Under the pieces are notes generated by a model that was given only the letters and a program-made list of their open reading frames with translations, was not told where the DNA came from and did no database searches. A stretch of DNA of 64,000 nucleotides from Acinetobacter piscicola. Its GTDB lineage: Bacteria; Pseudomonadota; Gammaproteobacteria; Pseudomonadales; Moraxellaceae. Location: the NCBI RefSeq assembly GCF_015218165.1, contig NZ_CP048659.1:3534001-3598000 (forward strand), in the 5' to 3' direction. Position numbers and translations under genes: made by a program. Positions 9,771 through 19,344 of the stretch are shown here, piece by piece (position 1 is the stretch's first letter; every line of letters starts with the position of its first letter).

Positions 9771-10076
9771 ATGAAATCACGTACTGTTCAATTATTTATG
9801 CTTGGCTTAACCTTAGGTTTAGGTCTAGAAGCAGCGCAAGCTGCTGCGATTGCAAACAACCAAAATACAACAGCATTTCAAGTGATCACAGACAAAAAAT
9901 CACCGATTGAAAAAGCCTTAAGTCAGCAAAAACGTGAAGGCAAACTACTTTTAAATCAAGATGATATTAAAGTTTTTACGTCTTTAAAAACACCTGCATC
10001 ACAAAACTTTCTAGCAGAACAGCACCAACGTTTTTCTCGTTTTGTACAAGCAATTTTTCAACCGCATAACTCTTAA
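9771..10076 (+). CDS. Small exported protein of unknown function
   Basis: A 101-residue protein with a clear Sec signal peptide (hydrophobic residues about 7-21, AQAA cleavage near 25). The mature 75 residues are polar and mostly helical in character, with no cysteine or known motif. The start is supported by a purine-rich GGTGGGGGA. It is a lone gene with a terminator-like structure behind it. I do not recognise a family and assign no function. Confidence 0.75.
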   Translation: MKSRTVQLFMLGLTLGLGLEAAQAAAIANNQNTTAFQVITDKKSPIEKALSQQKREGKLLLNQDDIKVFTSLKTPASQNFLAEQHQRFSRFVQAIFQPHNS

Positions 10077-10127
10077 TTTTAACTCCTTTAGACTGTTTTA
10101 AATCCTCATTCCCCCAAGAATGAACAC

Positions 10128-10174
10128 GCCCTATCGTTTATTGGTGAATTAAACCTTAAGCAATAGGGCTTTTT
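10128..10174 (+). terminator. Long-loop terminator
   Basis: GCCCTAT (10128-10134) pairs with ATAGGGC (10163-10169) and is followed by five T. The loop holds a smaller inverted repeat (GTTTA/TAAAC). It ends the small exported protein gene ahead of gltX. Confidence 0.65.
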
Positions 10175-10216
10175 CGTTATAATAGTGCCAATTTACATTC
10201 TGAATAATAGTTGATT

Positions 10217-11725
10217 ATGACCGTTCGTACCCGTATTGCTCCGTCTCCAACAGGCTTTCCTCATGTAGGTACAGCTTATATTGCGTTATTTAACCTGTGT
10301 TTTGCTAAACAACATGGTGGTGAATTTATTCTACGCATCGAAGACACTGACCAATTACGTTCTACCCCTGAATCTGAACAAATGATTTTAGACTCATTGC
10401 GTTGGTTAGGTTTAAATTGGTCGGAAGGTCCAGATGTGGGTGGTCCACATGCACCCTATCGCCAATCTGAGCGTATGGGCATCTATAAACAATATGCACT
10501 TGATTTAGTTGAAAAGGGTCATGCTTTCTACTGTTTTGCAACCCCAGAAGAACTTGATCAAATGCGTGCAGAACAGCAAGCACGTGGTGAAAGTCCGCGT
10601 TATGACGGACGTGGTTTATTACTTTCAGAAGAAGAAGTACAACGCCGTTTAGCAGCAGGTGAAGCACATGTCATTCGTATGAAAGTGCCAACCGAAGGCA
10701 TTTGTAAATTTAACGATATGCTACGTGGTGAAGTTGAAATTCCATGGGCGCAAGTCGACATGCAAATTTTACTCAAAACTGATGGTTTACCAACTTACCA
10801 CTTAGCCAATGTCGTGGATGACCACTTGATGGAAATCACGCATGTCATTCGTGGTGAAGAATGGATTCCTTCTGCACCTAAGCATCAATTATTGTATCAA
10901 TATTTTGGCTGGGAGATGCCTGTACTCTGCCATATGCCGTTGTTACGTAATCCTGATAAATCAAAATTATCTAAACGTAAAAACCCAACATCAATTAATT
11001 ACTATAAAAATATTGGTGTGCTACCTGAAGCCCTATTGAACTATTTAGGTCGTATGGGTTGGTCAATGCCTGATGAGCGTGAAAAATTCACTTTGGCTGA
11101 AATGATCGAACACTTTGACATTCAACGTGTATCTTTGGGTGGACCAATCTTTGATGTGGAAAAACTCAATTGGTTAAATGGTCAATGGATCAAAGGTCTC
11201 AGCCCTTCTGAACTGCTAGATACATTATTGGCATGGAAATCTGACCGTCAAACTTTAGAAGATATTGCTGCTGCTATTCAACCACGCATCAATTTATTGT
11301 CTGAAGCAGTCAATTGGGCAGGTTTTTATTTCAACCAATTCCCAAACATTACCAAAGAACAATTTGAAAGCAAAAAATTGACGGAAGAACAAGTTCGTCA
11401 AAGCTTACAATTTGCCATTTGGCGTTTAGAGAACATGTTTACATGGAACAATGACACGGTTAGCCAAACCCTCATGGATTTGGCAAATCAGATGGAAATC
11501 AAACTACGTGACTTTATGCCAACCTTCTTTATTGCCATTGCAGGTTCAACCTCTTCAACCCCTGTCATGCAGTCTATGGTCACCATTGGTCCAGATTTAA
11601 CCTTTGCTCGTTTACGTCATGCGCTTGAAATTGTCGGCGTTCCGAGCAAAAAAGAAACAAAAGCGTGGGAAAAACTCAATGAAAGCTTAAAATTGCCGAA
11701 AAATGATGCAGTTGATGAAGCTTAA
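10217..11725 (+). CDS. gltX: Glutamate--tRNA ligase
   Basis: GltX charges tRNA-Glu with glutamate. The class I HIGH-type motif appears at the N-terminus ([15 protein letters not shown]) and the KMSKS-type motif as SKLSKRKN in the middle; the anticodon-binding helical domain follows. I place the start at the ATG at 10217, giving [13 protein letters not shown] as in other GltX proteins; a TTG two codons upstream (10211) is less likely. Length 502 aa fits. Downstream, about 90 bp away, is a tRNA-Glu gene, so enzyme and substrate lie together. Confidence 0.96.
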   Translation: MTVRTRIAPSPTGFPHVGTAYIALFNLCFAKQHGGEFILRIEDTDQLRSTPESEQMILDSLRWLGLNWSEGPDVGGPHAPYRQSERMGIYKQYALDLVEKGHAFYCFATPEELDQMRAEQQARGESPRYDGRGLLLSEEEVQRRLAAGEAHVIRMKVPTEGICKFNDMLRGEVEIPWAQVDMQILLKTDGLPTYHLANVVDDHLMEITHVIRGEEWIPSAPKHQLLYQYFGWEMPVLCHMPLLRNPDKSKLSKRKNPTSINYYKNIGVLPEALLNYLGRMGWSMPDEREKFTLAEMIEHFDIQRVSLGGPIFDVEKLNWLNGQWIKGLSPSELLDTLLAWKSDRQTLEDIAAAIQPRINLLSEAVNWAGFYFNQFPNITKEQFESKKLTEEQVRQSLQFAIWRLENMFTWNNDTVSQTLMDLANQMEIKLRDFMPTFFIAIAGSTSSTPVMQSMVTIGPDLTFARLRHALEIVGVPSKKETKAWEKLNESLKLPKNDAVDEA

Positions 11726-11816
11726 TGAATTTTTTAGTTGACGCATGGGCGTTATACCCCTAATATAGCGCCCATACAGCGAGATGGTTGAAAAACTTAA
11801 TCCTGTTGCCTCATAA

Positions 11817-11892
11817 GTTCCTATCGTCTAGAGGCCTAGGACATCGCCCTTTCACGGCGGTAACCGGGGTTCGAATCCCCGTAGGAACGCCA
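11817..11892 (+). tRNA. tRNA-Glu (anticodon TTC)
   Basis: Acceptor stem GTTCCTA (11817-11823) pairs with TAGGAAC (11882-11888); the anticodon loop is CTTTCAC, the T-arm is GGGGTTCGAATCCCC, and CCA is encoded at 11890-11892. It follows gltX. Confidence 0.97.
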
Positions 11893-11898
11893 AATTCG

Positions 11899-11930
11899 AA
11901 AAAGCCACTGACATATTCAGTGGCTTTTTT
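11899..11930 (+). terminator. Terminator after tRNA-Glu
   Basis: AAAGCCACTGA pairs with TCAGTGGCTTT across a short CATAT loop and is followed by T residues. Confidence 0.85.
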
Positions 11931-12000
11931 ATTGCCAAAAATTTTTTATTTTGATCACAATCCGCTAAAATCAAATCAGAAAATATCATGTGGAGTCGCA

Positions 12001-12345
12001 ATGCAATACCGTTGCCCAAAATGCCAAAGTTCTAAAATTCTTCCTGTTGCTAACGGTAACACCGCAGCAGTTCGCCCTGTAGTACCTAAAAGCTTGGTTA
12101 TCCTCATTCCTGCCGTATTTGTATTATTACTTTTAGTGATCATTAGTATTGCAATGTGGATCTTTGGTGATGGTGCTGGACAAACTCTACAAATTGCAAC
12201 TGTAGTGGCTTTCCTGATCTGTGTCATTGCAGGTGTATTTTTTTGGCGTGATCTACCTGACTTTAAAATTTCAATGCAATCTTTTATGAATGCCAATAAA
12301 CATTGGAAATGCCGTGAATGCAACCATGAATGGCATATTCAATAA
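12001..12345 (+). CDS. Small membrane protein with split zinc ribbon
   Basis: A 114-residue protein with CPKC at residues 5-8, two membrane segments (about 36-57 and 65-82), and a second pair CREC near the C-terminus (KCRECNHEWH). The two cysteine pairs on the same side of the membrane could form one zinc ribbon. The open frame extends upstream through the tRNA-Glu gene, so I use the ATG at 12001, which has GGAG eight bases before it. Function unknown. Confidence 0.8.
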   Translation: MQYRCPKCQSSKILPVANGNTAAVRPVVPKSLVILIPAVFVLLLLVIISIAMWIFGDGAGQTLQIATVVAFLICVIAGVFFWRDLPDFKISMQSFMNANKHWKCRECNHEWHIQ

Positions 12346-12377
12346 TTAAAAAGAGATCAAGCCACACTCATATTCAT

Positions 12378-13334
12378 TTAATGTGAATGTGAGTGTGTAG
12401 ATCCCTCATCATCACGATGTGTATCTGGTTTTGCATGCTCATGAGTAAGCGCCACACATTCGTTATCTTCAATTTGCAACGTCATTTCAGTGATCCCGTA
12501 TTCATGACTCAGCAGCTCTAAAGCTTGTTGATATAATGCATTACGATCCGCTGTTGGAGCCAATAAATGCACAGTTAAATGTACATTTTTGGAGCTAATC
12601 GCCCATACTTTCAATTGATGGATACTCTCCACCCCCTGCAGAGATAATAAGTCTTGGCGTAATTTCTCAATATCAATTTCTTCAGGCACACCTTCCAATA
12701 AAATATTGATACTTTGTTTGAGTAAAGTCCAAGCACGTGGCAAAACCCAAAATCCGATCAATACCGCGATCAAGGTATCCACCCACACCCATCCAGTAAA
12801 ATAGATCAGTGCTGCCCCAATAATTACACCAATAGAACCAAGCGCATCACTGAATACCTCCAAATAAGCCCCTTTTACATTAAGGCTATCTTTGGCACTC
12901 GACATTAAAATCTTCATTGAAATGAGATTAATCACCAAGCCAATCACAGCAACTATCAACATTCCTAAACTTTGAATTTCTGGCGGCTGACTAAAACGTT
13001 GATATGCCTCATAGAGAATATAAATCGCTACCATGAACAACATAGAAGCATTGAACAATGCAGCTAAAATCTCAAAACGCTGATAACCAAAAGTGCGCTT
13101 ATCATCTGCAGGCAGTTTTCCAACTCGAATCGCAACCAATGCGATCGCTAAGGCAGCAGCATCTGTAAACATATGGGCCGCATCTGACAACAATGCCAAA
13201 CTCTGTGTTAAAAAGCCTGCAATGACTTCGACAACCAAAAATAGCGTCGTAAGAATAAGCGCAATCGTGAGTTTTTTTGCATTTTGCTCTGTCACAACCG
13301 CATGACTGTGGTCATGCCCATGATGATCACTCAT
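12378..13334 (-). CDS. Cation diffusion facilitator, zinc-type efflux transporter
   Basis: A CDF-family proton/metal antiporter of the inner membrane, probably exporting Zn(II) and perhaps Co or Cd. A His/Asp-rich N-terminus (HHGHDHSH) precedes six predicted membrane helices. The metal site pairs are visible as LLSDAAHMFTDAAALAI (helix 2) and FSDALGSIG (helix 5). A cytoplasmic C-terminal domain of about 100 residues and a histidine-rich tail (THSHSH) follow. Length 318 aa matches CzcD/ZitB proteins. It is a single gene with no visible metal regulator beside it. Confidence 0.9.
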   Translation of the reverse strand: MSDHHGHDHSHAVVTEQNAKKLTIALILTTLFLVVEVIAGFLTQSLALLSDAAHMFTDAAALAIALVAIRVGKLPADDKRTFGYQRFEILAALFNASMLFMVAIYILYEAYQRFSQPPEIQSLGMLIVAVIGLVINLISMKILMSSAKDSLNVKGAYLEVFSDALGSIGVIIGAALIYFTGWVWVDTLIAVLIGFWVLPRAWTLLKQSINILLEGVPEEIDIEKLRQDLLSLQGVESIHQLKVWAISSKNVHLTVHLLAPTADRNALYQQALELLSHEYGITEMTLQIEDNECVALTHEHAKPDTHRDDEGSTHSHSH

Positions 13335-13833
13335 TCCACTACCTCAGCCTATAAAAGCAACGATTTTTTGATTGTAACGTCTCAATATGAAAAAAACAGT
13401 ACTTTAAACGCTTAACGCATATTCACTTATTCACGTTTCTATTCACATTTTTCAAAACGCGCTCATAAATATCTAAATCATTAATTTTACAAAAATTTAC
13501 TCTATAATAAATTTCAATAACACACAAAATAAATCATAACTATTTATAAATTAAAAATATATAAACAAATAAATTAAATAAAACATCCCTCATATTTTTG
13601 TACATTCACTCAACACCAACAGATAAAAATTTAATTTATTTTAAAAATAAATGATCCTTCAAAGAATTTACAGATCGTTCGTTCTTTTATATATAAACTC
13701 ATACATTCATATATTGACAAATTACAATTTATTATTTGAAAAAACTAAAAAAAACGCTACATTATTGATATCTACTTTAGATTCAAAGGTAGTAATGACA
13801 AAACTTTGTTAATGGATTAGCAAGGAGGTTTAT
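13335..13833. other. A+T-rich intergenic region
   Basis: Almost 500 bp of very A+T-rich DNA between the CDF gene and the first SEL1 gene. No frame looks coding. It should include the leftward CDF promoter and the rightward SEL1 promoter; I cannot place either with confidence. Confidence 0.4.
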
Positions 13834-14175
13834 ATGTTAGTACATATTTTTAAACGCTTTTTAGAAAGCACTTCATCGCACTCAATGACTGAGATCAACA
13901 TAAACGATGAAGCTCTACTCAATGGACGACCATCATCTAGCTGTTCAATAGAAAATCATGACACTCGCAACATCATGTGGGGCTATCTACGTGCTGCTTT
14001 ACGCGGTGATCAAGAAGCACAATATCAAATGGGCTTAAACTATCTCAATGGACATTTAGGTTTAGATCGTAGCTATATTCATGCAGAGAAGTGGCTAGAA
14101 CAAGCTGCTCATCAAGGACATCCTTTTGCAAAGGAAGAACTGAAAAAAGCATATAATCAATTGGCATTTTCATAA
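13834..14175 (+). CDS. Short SEL1-repeat protein 1
   Basis: A 113-residue protein whose C-terminal half has one to two SEL1-like (TPR-related) repeats: YLRAALRGDQEAQYQMGLNY and HAEKWLEQAAHQGHPFAKEE. There is no signal peptide. A strong AAGGAGG lies eight bases before the ATG. It is paralogous to the following gene (14363) and to the secreted protein at 61688. SEL1 repeats mediate protein contacts; the partner is unknown. Confidence 0.8.
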   Translation: MLVHIFKRFLESTSSHSMTEININDEALLNGRPSSSCSIENHDTRNIMWGYLRAALRGDQEAQYQMGLNYLNGHLGLDRSYIHAEKWLEQAAHQGHPFAKEELKKAYNQLAFS

Positions 14176-14293
14176 TTATCTTGACCTAAACCAATTTATT
14201 TTGAACATTTACTAAGAATTTTTTAAGTTTAGAGCGACACAATGATAATCATGTAACCTCATAAGTTTCTTGAAAACTTGTGAGAACCTACTA

Positions 14294-14330
14294 GAAAAAG
14301 CAAAAGGGTGTTTTTTTTGCTTTTTCTTTA
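14294..14330 (+). terminator. Hairpin between the two SEL1 genes
   Basis: GAAAAAGCAAAA (14294-14305) and TTTTGCTTTTTC (14315-14326) form a perfect 12-bp inverted repeat followed by T residues. It ends the first SEL1 gene. Because it overlaps the 5' extension of the next frame, it argues that the second gene starts after it. Confidence 0.75.
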
Positions 14331-14362
14331 TCAGTAACTTATTGTCTTGCGAGCACAATAAA

Positions 14363-14773
14363 ATGGATTTTAATCAATTACAGCGTTATATAAAAAAATC
14401 TATTATCTCTTACTTTTCAACAAGTCTTGTGCTACATCGCCATTTGTTTTCTGAATCCCTGCGCAGTTATCAACGTGCCCAACATTTTGAACATTTATCT
14501 GTAAATAGCTTTTCATCGCTACCCTATACACTGACAGAGGAAAATCCGAATAGCCATCAACGCAATGCGATTTGGTATTTTTTAAATGCTGCATTACAAG
14601 GTTATAGTACCGCCCAGTTCAAATTGGGTATGCTGTATCTCAATGGTCAATTGGGGTTAGAACCCAATCTAGAAAAAGCAGAAATGTGGTTAAATTTAGC
14701 TGCAAATCAAGGACATATTGAAGCATCAAATGAGCTTAGCAAGCTTTATTACTTAATCAAAATAAATGCTTAA
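14363..14773 (+). CDS. Short SEL1-repeat protein 2
   Basis: A 136-residue protein from the ATG at 14363. The open frame extends to a TTG at 14270, but that stretch is a terminator hairpin, so the internal ATG is preferred. The C-terminal half (AIWYFLNAALQGYSTAQFKL, then AEMWLNLAANQGHIEASNEL) aligns with the preceding SEL1 protein. The N-terminal 60 residues are not recognisable. It is probably a tandem duplicate of the 13834 gene. Confidence 0.75.
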   Translation: MDFNQLQRYIKKSIISYFSTSLVLHRHLFSESLRSYQRAQHFEHLSVNSFSSLPYTLTEENPNSHQRNAIWYFLNAALQGYSTAQFKLGMLYLNGQLGLEPNLEKAEMWLNLAANQGHIEASNELSKLYYLIKINA

Positions 14774-14819
14774 GATTGATCAATTCAATACTTTGGACTT
14801 TAAATAATACAGCATAATA

Positions 14820-14846
14820 AAAAACCAGCATTAAAGCTGGTTTTTT
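14820..14846. terminator. Bidirectional terminator
   Basis: AAAACCAGC, a short ATTAAA loop and GCTGGTTTTTT form a strong hairpin with A and T runs on both sides. It can serve the rightward SEL1 gene and the leftward ettA gene. Confidence 0.88.
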
Positions 14847-14863
14847 ATGTTCAACATGGTGAT

Positions 14864-16525
14864 TTATACACCAATTTTACGATATTTTTGACGCTTAGTT
14901 ACAAGGTCATCGCCATCACGTTTACGACGGTATTCTTCAAATTCAGCATAGTTACCTGTGAAGAATTCTGGTGTTTCACCTTCGAATGACAAGATGTGTG
15001 TTGCAATACGGTCTAAGAACCAACGGTCATGCGAGATCACCATCACTGTACCTGGGAATACCAAAATTGCATCCTCAAGCGCACGTAAAGTTTCGATGTC
15101 CAAGTCGTTTGACGGTTCATCGAGTAAAATCACGTTTGCACCCATTTGCAGGATTTTTGCAAGTTGTAAACGGTTACGCTCACCACCTGACAATTGACCT
15201 ACACGTTTTTGCTGATCTTGCCCTTTAAAGTTAAAGCGACCGATATACGCACGTGATGCAATTTCATATTCACCGATCCGTAAGATGTCTAAACCGCCAG
15301 AAACTTCTTCCCAAACCGTTTTGTTGTCATCAAGCGTGTCACGAATCTGACCCACGTAAGCCACTTTAACTGACTCACCTAGCACTACAGTACCTGTGTC
15401 AGGTTGTTGCTCACCTGTCATCATGCGGAATAGTGTAGTTTTACCCGCACCGTTTTCACCCACAATACCCACAATCGCAGCAGGTGGAACAACAAAGGAT
15501 AAATCTTTATAAAGCGTACGATCACCAAACGATTTGCTAATGCCTTCCACTTCTACAACCTTGTTACCTAGGCGTGGACCAGGTGGAATGTAGATTTCAG
15601 AAGTTTCATTACGCTGTTGGAACTCACGTGAGTTAAGCTCTTCAAAACGCTCCATACGCGCTTTGTTTTTCTTTTGCTGACCTTTGGCATTTGAACGAAC
15701 CCATTCAAGTTCTTTTTTCAATGCTTTAGCAAAAGATTCTTCTTGCTTATTCTCTTGCTCTAAACGTGCATTTTTCTGCTCTAACCAAGAAGAATAGTTC
15801 CCTTGATAAGGAATACCCATACCACGGTCAAGTTCAAGAATCCACTCAGCCACGTTGTCCAAGAAGTAACGGTCATGCGTAATCGCCACGATCGTACCTG
15901 GGAAATCTTTCAAGAAACGTTCTAACCATGCAACAGATGATGCATCCAAATGGTTCGTCGGTTCATCAAGAAGCAACATGTCTGGTTTAGACAACAGCAA
16001 ACGGCACAGTGCAACACGACGGCGCTCACCACCAGATAACTTAGATACGTCTGCATCCCAAGCTGGAAGGTTTAACGCAGCAGCAGCTTGGTCCATTTGG
16101 TTGACAATATTATGTGCATCCCAAGCATGGATAATCGCTTCCAACTTCTCTTGCTCTTTTGCAAGCGCATCGAAGTCAGCATCTTCAGCCGCATATTCAG
16201 CAAATACTTCGTCAAGACGCGCCAAAGCATCCAATGGTTCACGTAAACCATCTTCAACGTTACCACGCACGTCTTTAGTTTCGTCTAATGGTGGTTCTTG
16301 CTCTAAATAACCAATTTTAATACCTGGCTGTGCACGTGCTTCACCTGAGAAATCTTTATCTACGCCCGCCATAATACGAAGCAAGGTAGATTTACCTGCA
16401 CCGTTTAAACCAAGCACACCAATTTTTGCGCCTGGAAAGAATGATAAAGAGATGTCTTTTAAGATTTCGCGTTTCGGCGGAACCATCTTCGACACACGGT
16501 TCATCGTGTAAATGTATTGGGCCAC
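14864..16525 (-). CDS. ettA: Energy-dependent translational throttle protein EttA (ABC-F)
   Basis: EttA is a soluble ABC-F ATPase that binds the ribosomal E site and senses ATP/ADP at the first elongation step. Two nucleotide-binding domains are present: Walker A GLNGAGKST at residues 39-47 and GENGAGKTT in the second half; signatures LSGGERRRVAL and LSGGERNRLQL; Walker B followed by DEPTNHLD and DEPSNDLD. The linker has the basic P-site interaction segment (SNAKGQQKKNKARM). There are no membrane segments. Length 553 aa agrees with EttA. The gene stands alone with a terminator after it. Confidence 0.95.
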   Translation of the reverse strand: MAQYIYTMNRVSKMVPPKREILKDISLSFFPGAKIGVLGLNGAGKSTLLRIMAGVDKDFSGEARAQPGIKIGYLEQEPPLDETKDVRGNVEDGLREPLDALARLDEVFAEYAAEDADFDALAKEQEKLEAIIHAWDAHNIVNQMDQAAAALNLPAWDADVSKLSGGERRRVALCRLLLSKPDMLLLDEPTNHLDASSVAWLERFLKDFPGTIVAITHDRYFLDNVAEWILELDRGMGIPYQGNYSSWLEQKNARLEQENKQEESFAKALKKELEWVRSNAKGQQKKNKARMERFEELNSREFQQRNETSEIYIPPGPRLGNKVVEVEGISKSFGDRTLYKDLSFVVPPAAIVGIVGENGAGKTTLFRMMTGEQQPDTGTVVLGESVKVAYVGQIRDTLDDNKTVWEEVSGGLDILRIGEYEIASRAYIGRFNFKGQDQQKRVGQLSGGERNRLQLAKILQMGANVILLDEPSNDLDIETLRALEDAILVFPGTVMVISHDRWFLDRIATHILSFEGETPEFFTGNYAEFEEYRRKRDGDDLVTKRQKYRKIGV

Positions 16526-16867
16526 GTAGGACTCCTCAATAGAAAACCAAATGGTGGAGTTCGCATTTTTCCTAAAAAATCAGGATAATTGCCAACTCCA
16601 TGCTCAATGAGCAAAAAAATAATCGCTGCATTATACGATGAAAGTCCCTAAAACATAAGGTATGTCACCCATCTTGTATAGAATGTTACAACAATTTTTC
16701 TGTTTAATTTTAAATCAAAGCCTAACAGTATGAATGCTTTTCAGTATTCAATGAAAAACAATCATCTATATGAAATTTTTAGATAAATATTCATTATATT
16801 TGCGCTTTATTTCATATCAATAAATGCTAAACTGATTTCATATTTAACTCACGAAGATGACGTAACT
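16526..16867. other. Divergent promoter region ettA / sulfhydrylase
   Basis: About 340 bp separating the leftward ettA and the rightward O-acetylhomoserine sulfhydrylase gene. Both promoters must lie here. No gene is visible, and I cannot identify a specific operator or a SAM riboswitch. Confidence 0.4.
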
Positions 16868-18145
16868 ATGACGTATAAGGATGAAACGCTCGCGATTCAT
16901 GCAGGTTATACACCTGAAGCGACCACTAAAGCTGTGGCTGTGCCTATTTATCAAACCACTTCTTATGCTTTTGATGACACCCAACATGGCGCAGATTTAT
17001 TTGACCTTAAAGTTCAGGGCAATATCTACACACGGATCATGAACCCAACCACTGCCGTTTTAGAGCAACGTCTTGCTGCACTTGAAGGGGGAATTGGGGC
17101 TTTGGCATTGGCTTCGGGTATGTCCGCCATTACTTATTCTATTCAAACCATCGCTGAAGCGGGTGACAATATTGTTTCTGTTTCAACGCTTTATGGTGGA
17201 ACGTATAACCTATTTGCACACACCCTTCCAAAGCAAGGCATCGAAGTTCGTTTCTTCGATTATCAAAAACCTGAAAGTTTGCATGATCTGATTGATGACA
17301 AAACTAAATTGGTTTTTGTAGAGTCGATTGGTAACCCGCTTGGGAATATCATTGATCTTGAAGCGATTTCAAAAATTGCCCATGAATATGGCGTACCCGT
17401 GATTGTAGACAACACAGTTGCGACACCCGCCCTACTCAAACCCTTTGAACATGGGGCAGACATCGTTGTACACTCATTAACCAAATATATTGGTGGTCAT
17501 GGTAACTCTATCGGTGGCGCGATTGTGGACAGTGGTAAATTCCCGTGGGGTAAATATCCTGAACGCTTTAAAGTGCTCAATACGCCTGATCCAAGTTATC
17601 ACGGTGTGAACTACGTAGAAGCTTTAGGTGAGGCGGCGTATATTGCACGTGCCCGTGTTGTACCATTACGCAATACCGGTGCTGCGATCAGTCCTCTAAG
17701 CGTTTTCCTGATTCTTCAAGGTTTAGAAACATTAAACTTGCGTATGGAACGTCATACTGAAAATGCACAAAAAGTGGCTGAATATTTACAAGCACATTCA
17801 AAAGTGAAATGGGTCAATTACGCAGGTTTAAAAGACCATCCACAACATGCTTTGGCACAAAAATATGTCAAAGGTAAACCCTCTGCTATTTTATCTTTTG
17901 GTGTGCAAGATGGCCGTGAAGGTGGAACTCGCTTCATTGATGCATTACAACTTTTCACTCGCTTAGTGAATATCGGTGATGCGAAAAGTTTGGCGTGCCA
18001 CCCTGCAACAACAACCCATCGCCAGCTCAATGAAGATGAACTCAAAGCTGCGGGCGTCAGCATTGATATGGTCCGCTTATCTGTGGGTATTGAGCATATT
18101 GATGATTTAATTGCCGATTTAGCACAAGCACTTGACAAAGTATAA
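16868..18145 (+). CDS. metY: O-acetylhomoserine aminocarboxypropyltransferase (sulfhydrylase)
   Basis: A PLP enzyme of the Cys/Met metabolism family that makes homocysteine directly from O-acetylhomoserine and sulfide, joining sulfur assimilation to methionine synthesis. The PLP lysine is K206 in [11 protein letters not shown]; other family segments are [22 protein letters not shown] and LASGMSAI. Length (425 aa) favours the MetY/MET17 type over the shorter cystathionine synthases. O-succinylhomoserine sulfhydrylase is the main alternative. A terminator follows directly. Confidence 0.88.
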   Translation: MTYKDETLAIHAGYTPEATTKAVAVPIYQTTSYAFDDTQHGADLFDLKVQGNIYTRIMNPTTAVLEQRLAALEGGIGALALASGMSAITYSIQTIAEAGDNIVSVSTLYGGTYNLFAHTLPKQGIEVRFFDYQKPESLHDLIDDKTKLVFVESIGNPLGNIIDLEAISKIAHEYGVPVIVDNTVATPALLKPFEHGADIVVHSLTKYIGGHGNSIGGAIVDSGKFPWGKYPERFKVLNTPDPSYHGVNYVEALGEAAYIARARVVPLRNTGAAISPLSVFLILQGLETLNLRMERHTENAQKVAEYLQAHSKVKWVNYAGLKDHPQHALAQKYVKGKPSAILSFGVQDGREGGTRFIDALQLFTRLVNIGDAKSLACHPATTTHRQLNEDELKAAGVSIDMVRLSVGIEHIDDLIADLAQALDKV

Positions 18146-18160
18146 TTTTCAAACACTTAA

Positions 18161-18184
18161 AAGACCTGAACTCAGGTCTTTTTT
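18161..18184 (+). terminator. Terminator after metY
   Basis: AAGACCTGA and TCAGGTCTT form a nine-pair stem followed by T residues. Confidence 0.9.
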
Positions 18185-18394
18185 GCTTTTTAGACGCAAT
18201 CCATGTATGTTGATCATTCTATTATGAAAATTCAAAAAATAGAGCTTTTACTCTAAAAATTACTTTATATTCATATATTTATTTATAGCGTTTTCATTAT
18301 TTTCCGTTAAACTTGCCGCTTATAGAGTCTCGTTTTTCATAATGATTCACACACCTCTGTTTCATGGCATATTTTATTTACAGGGAAAATAAAT

Positions 18395-19282
18395 ATGAAC
18401 AAAAAACTAGAACAACTTTTCCAACAAAAAGTACAGGATAAAGTCGTTTTAATCACAGGCGCATCGAGTGGTATTGGTTTAACCGTTGCACATAAACTTG
18501 CAGATGCAGGTGCACATGTTCTTTTGGTCTCACGCACCGAAGAAACACTAAAAAAAGTGCAAGCAGACATTCAAGCCAAGGGCGGAAAAGCAGATATTTT
18601 CCCATGTGATTTGAATGATATGGATGCCATCGATATCGTATCCAAACAGATTATCTCATCTGTCGATCATATTGATATTTTGATCAACAATGCAGGGCGT
18701 TCGATTCGCCGTGCAGTACATGAGTCCATTGATCGTTTTCACGACTTTGAACGCACTATGCAGTTAAATTATTTTGGTGCAGTACGTTTAGTGCTCAATA
18801 TTTTACCGCAAATGATGCATCGTAAAAATGGTCAGATTATCAATATCAGTTCGATTGGCGTATTGGCAAATGCCACTCGCTTCTCAGCATATGTTGCATC
18901 AAAAGCAGCATTGGATGCGTTTAGCCGCTGCCTATCTGCCGAAGTGCATTCACATAAGATTGCGATTACCTCGGTCTACATGCCACTTGTGCGTACACCA
19001 ATGATTGCACCGACCAAAATTTATAAATATGTGCCGACCCTTTCGCCTGAACAAGCCGCAGATTTGATTGCTTATGCAATCGTGAAGCGTCCGAAAAAAG
19101 TGGCAACTCATCTTGGACGTCTGGCATCAATTACTTACTCGATTGCGCCTGAGATTAATAACAAACTGATGTCGATTGGTTTTAATTTATTCCCAAGCTC
19201 AAGTGCTTCTGTTGGGAAGAAGGAAAAATTAAATCTCGTACAAAAAGCGTATGCACGTTTATTCCCTGGTGAGCATTGGTAA
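18395..19282 (+). CDS. acr1: Fatty acyl-CoA reductase Acr1-like (SDR family)
   Basis: The protein closely resembles Acr1 of Acinetobacter, which reduces long-chain acyl-CoA to the fatty aldehyde for wax-ester storage. It has the same 295-aa length and the same C-terminal ending (ARLFPGEHW). SDR features are clear: TGASSGIG at 21-28, NNAG at 98-101 and the catalytic set S153, Y166, K170 (YVASK). It begins at ATG 18395 with AGGGA upstream and has its own terminator. Wax synthase is not encoded nearby. The assignment relies on my memory of the Acr1 sequence. Confidence 0.88.
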   Translation: MNKKLEQLFQQKVQDKVVLITGASSGIGLTVAHKLADAGAHVLLVSRTEETLKKVQADIQAKGGKADIFPCDLNDMDAIDIVSKQIISSVDHIDILINNAGRSIRRAVHESIDRFHDFERTMQLNYFGAVRLVLNILPQMMHRKNGQIINISSIGVLANATRFSAYVASKAALDAFSRCLSAEVHSHKIAITSVYMPLVRTPMIAPTKIYKYVPTLSPEQAADLIAYAIVKRPKKVATHLGRLASITYSIAPEINNKLMSIGFNLFPSSSASVGKKEKLNLVQKAYARLFPGEHW

Positions 19283-19300
19283 TCTTGATTACTAAGCCAT

Positions 19301-19326
19301 AAAAAACCGCCTTTTGGCGGTTTTTT
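19301..19326. terminator. Bidirectional terminator acr1 / tex
   Basis: AAAAAACCGCC, TTTT, GGCGGTTTTTT: a perfect stem with A and T runs on either side, between convergent genes. Confidence 0.92.
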
Positions 19327-19344
19327 ATTCCACAAGATTCAAAC

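Noticed and set aside
11788-12000. Upstream extension of the zinc-ribbon membrane protein gene
   Set aside because: It would be translated through the tRNA-Glu gene and its terminator; the ATG at 12001 has a good ribosome-binding site.
14270-14362. TTG start for the second SEL1 protein
   Set aside because: The extra 31 codons coincide with a perfect terminator-like hairpin and give a Phe/Cys-rich stretch of no likely use.
16526-16867. SAM riboswitch before metY
   Set aside because: I could not find the needed conserved core or an attached terminator/antiterminator.
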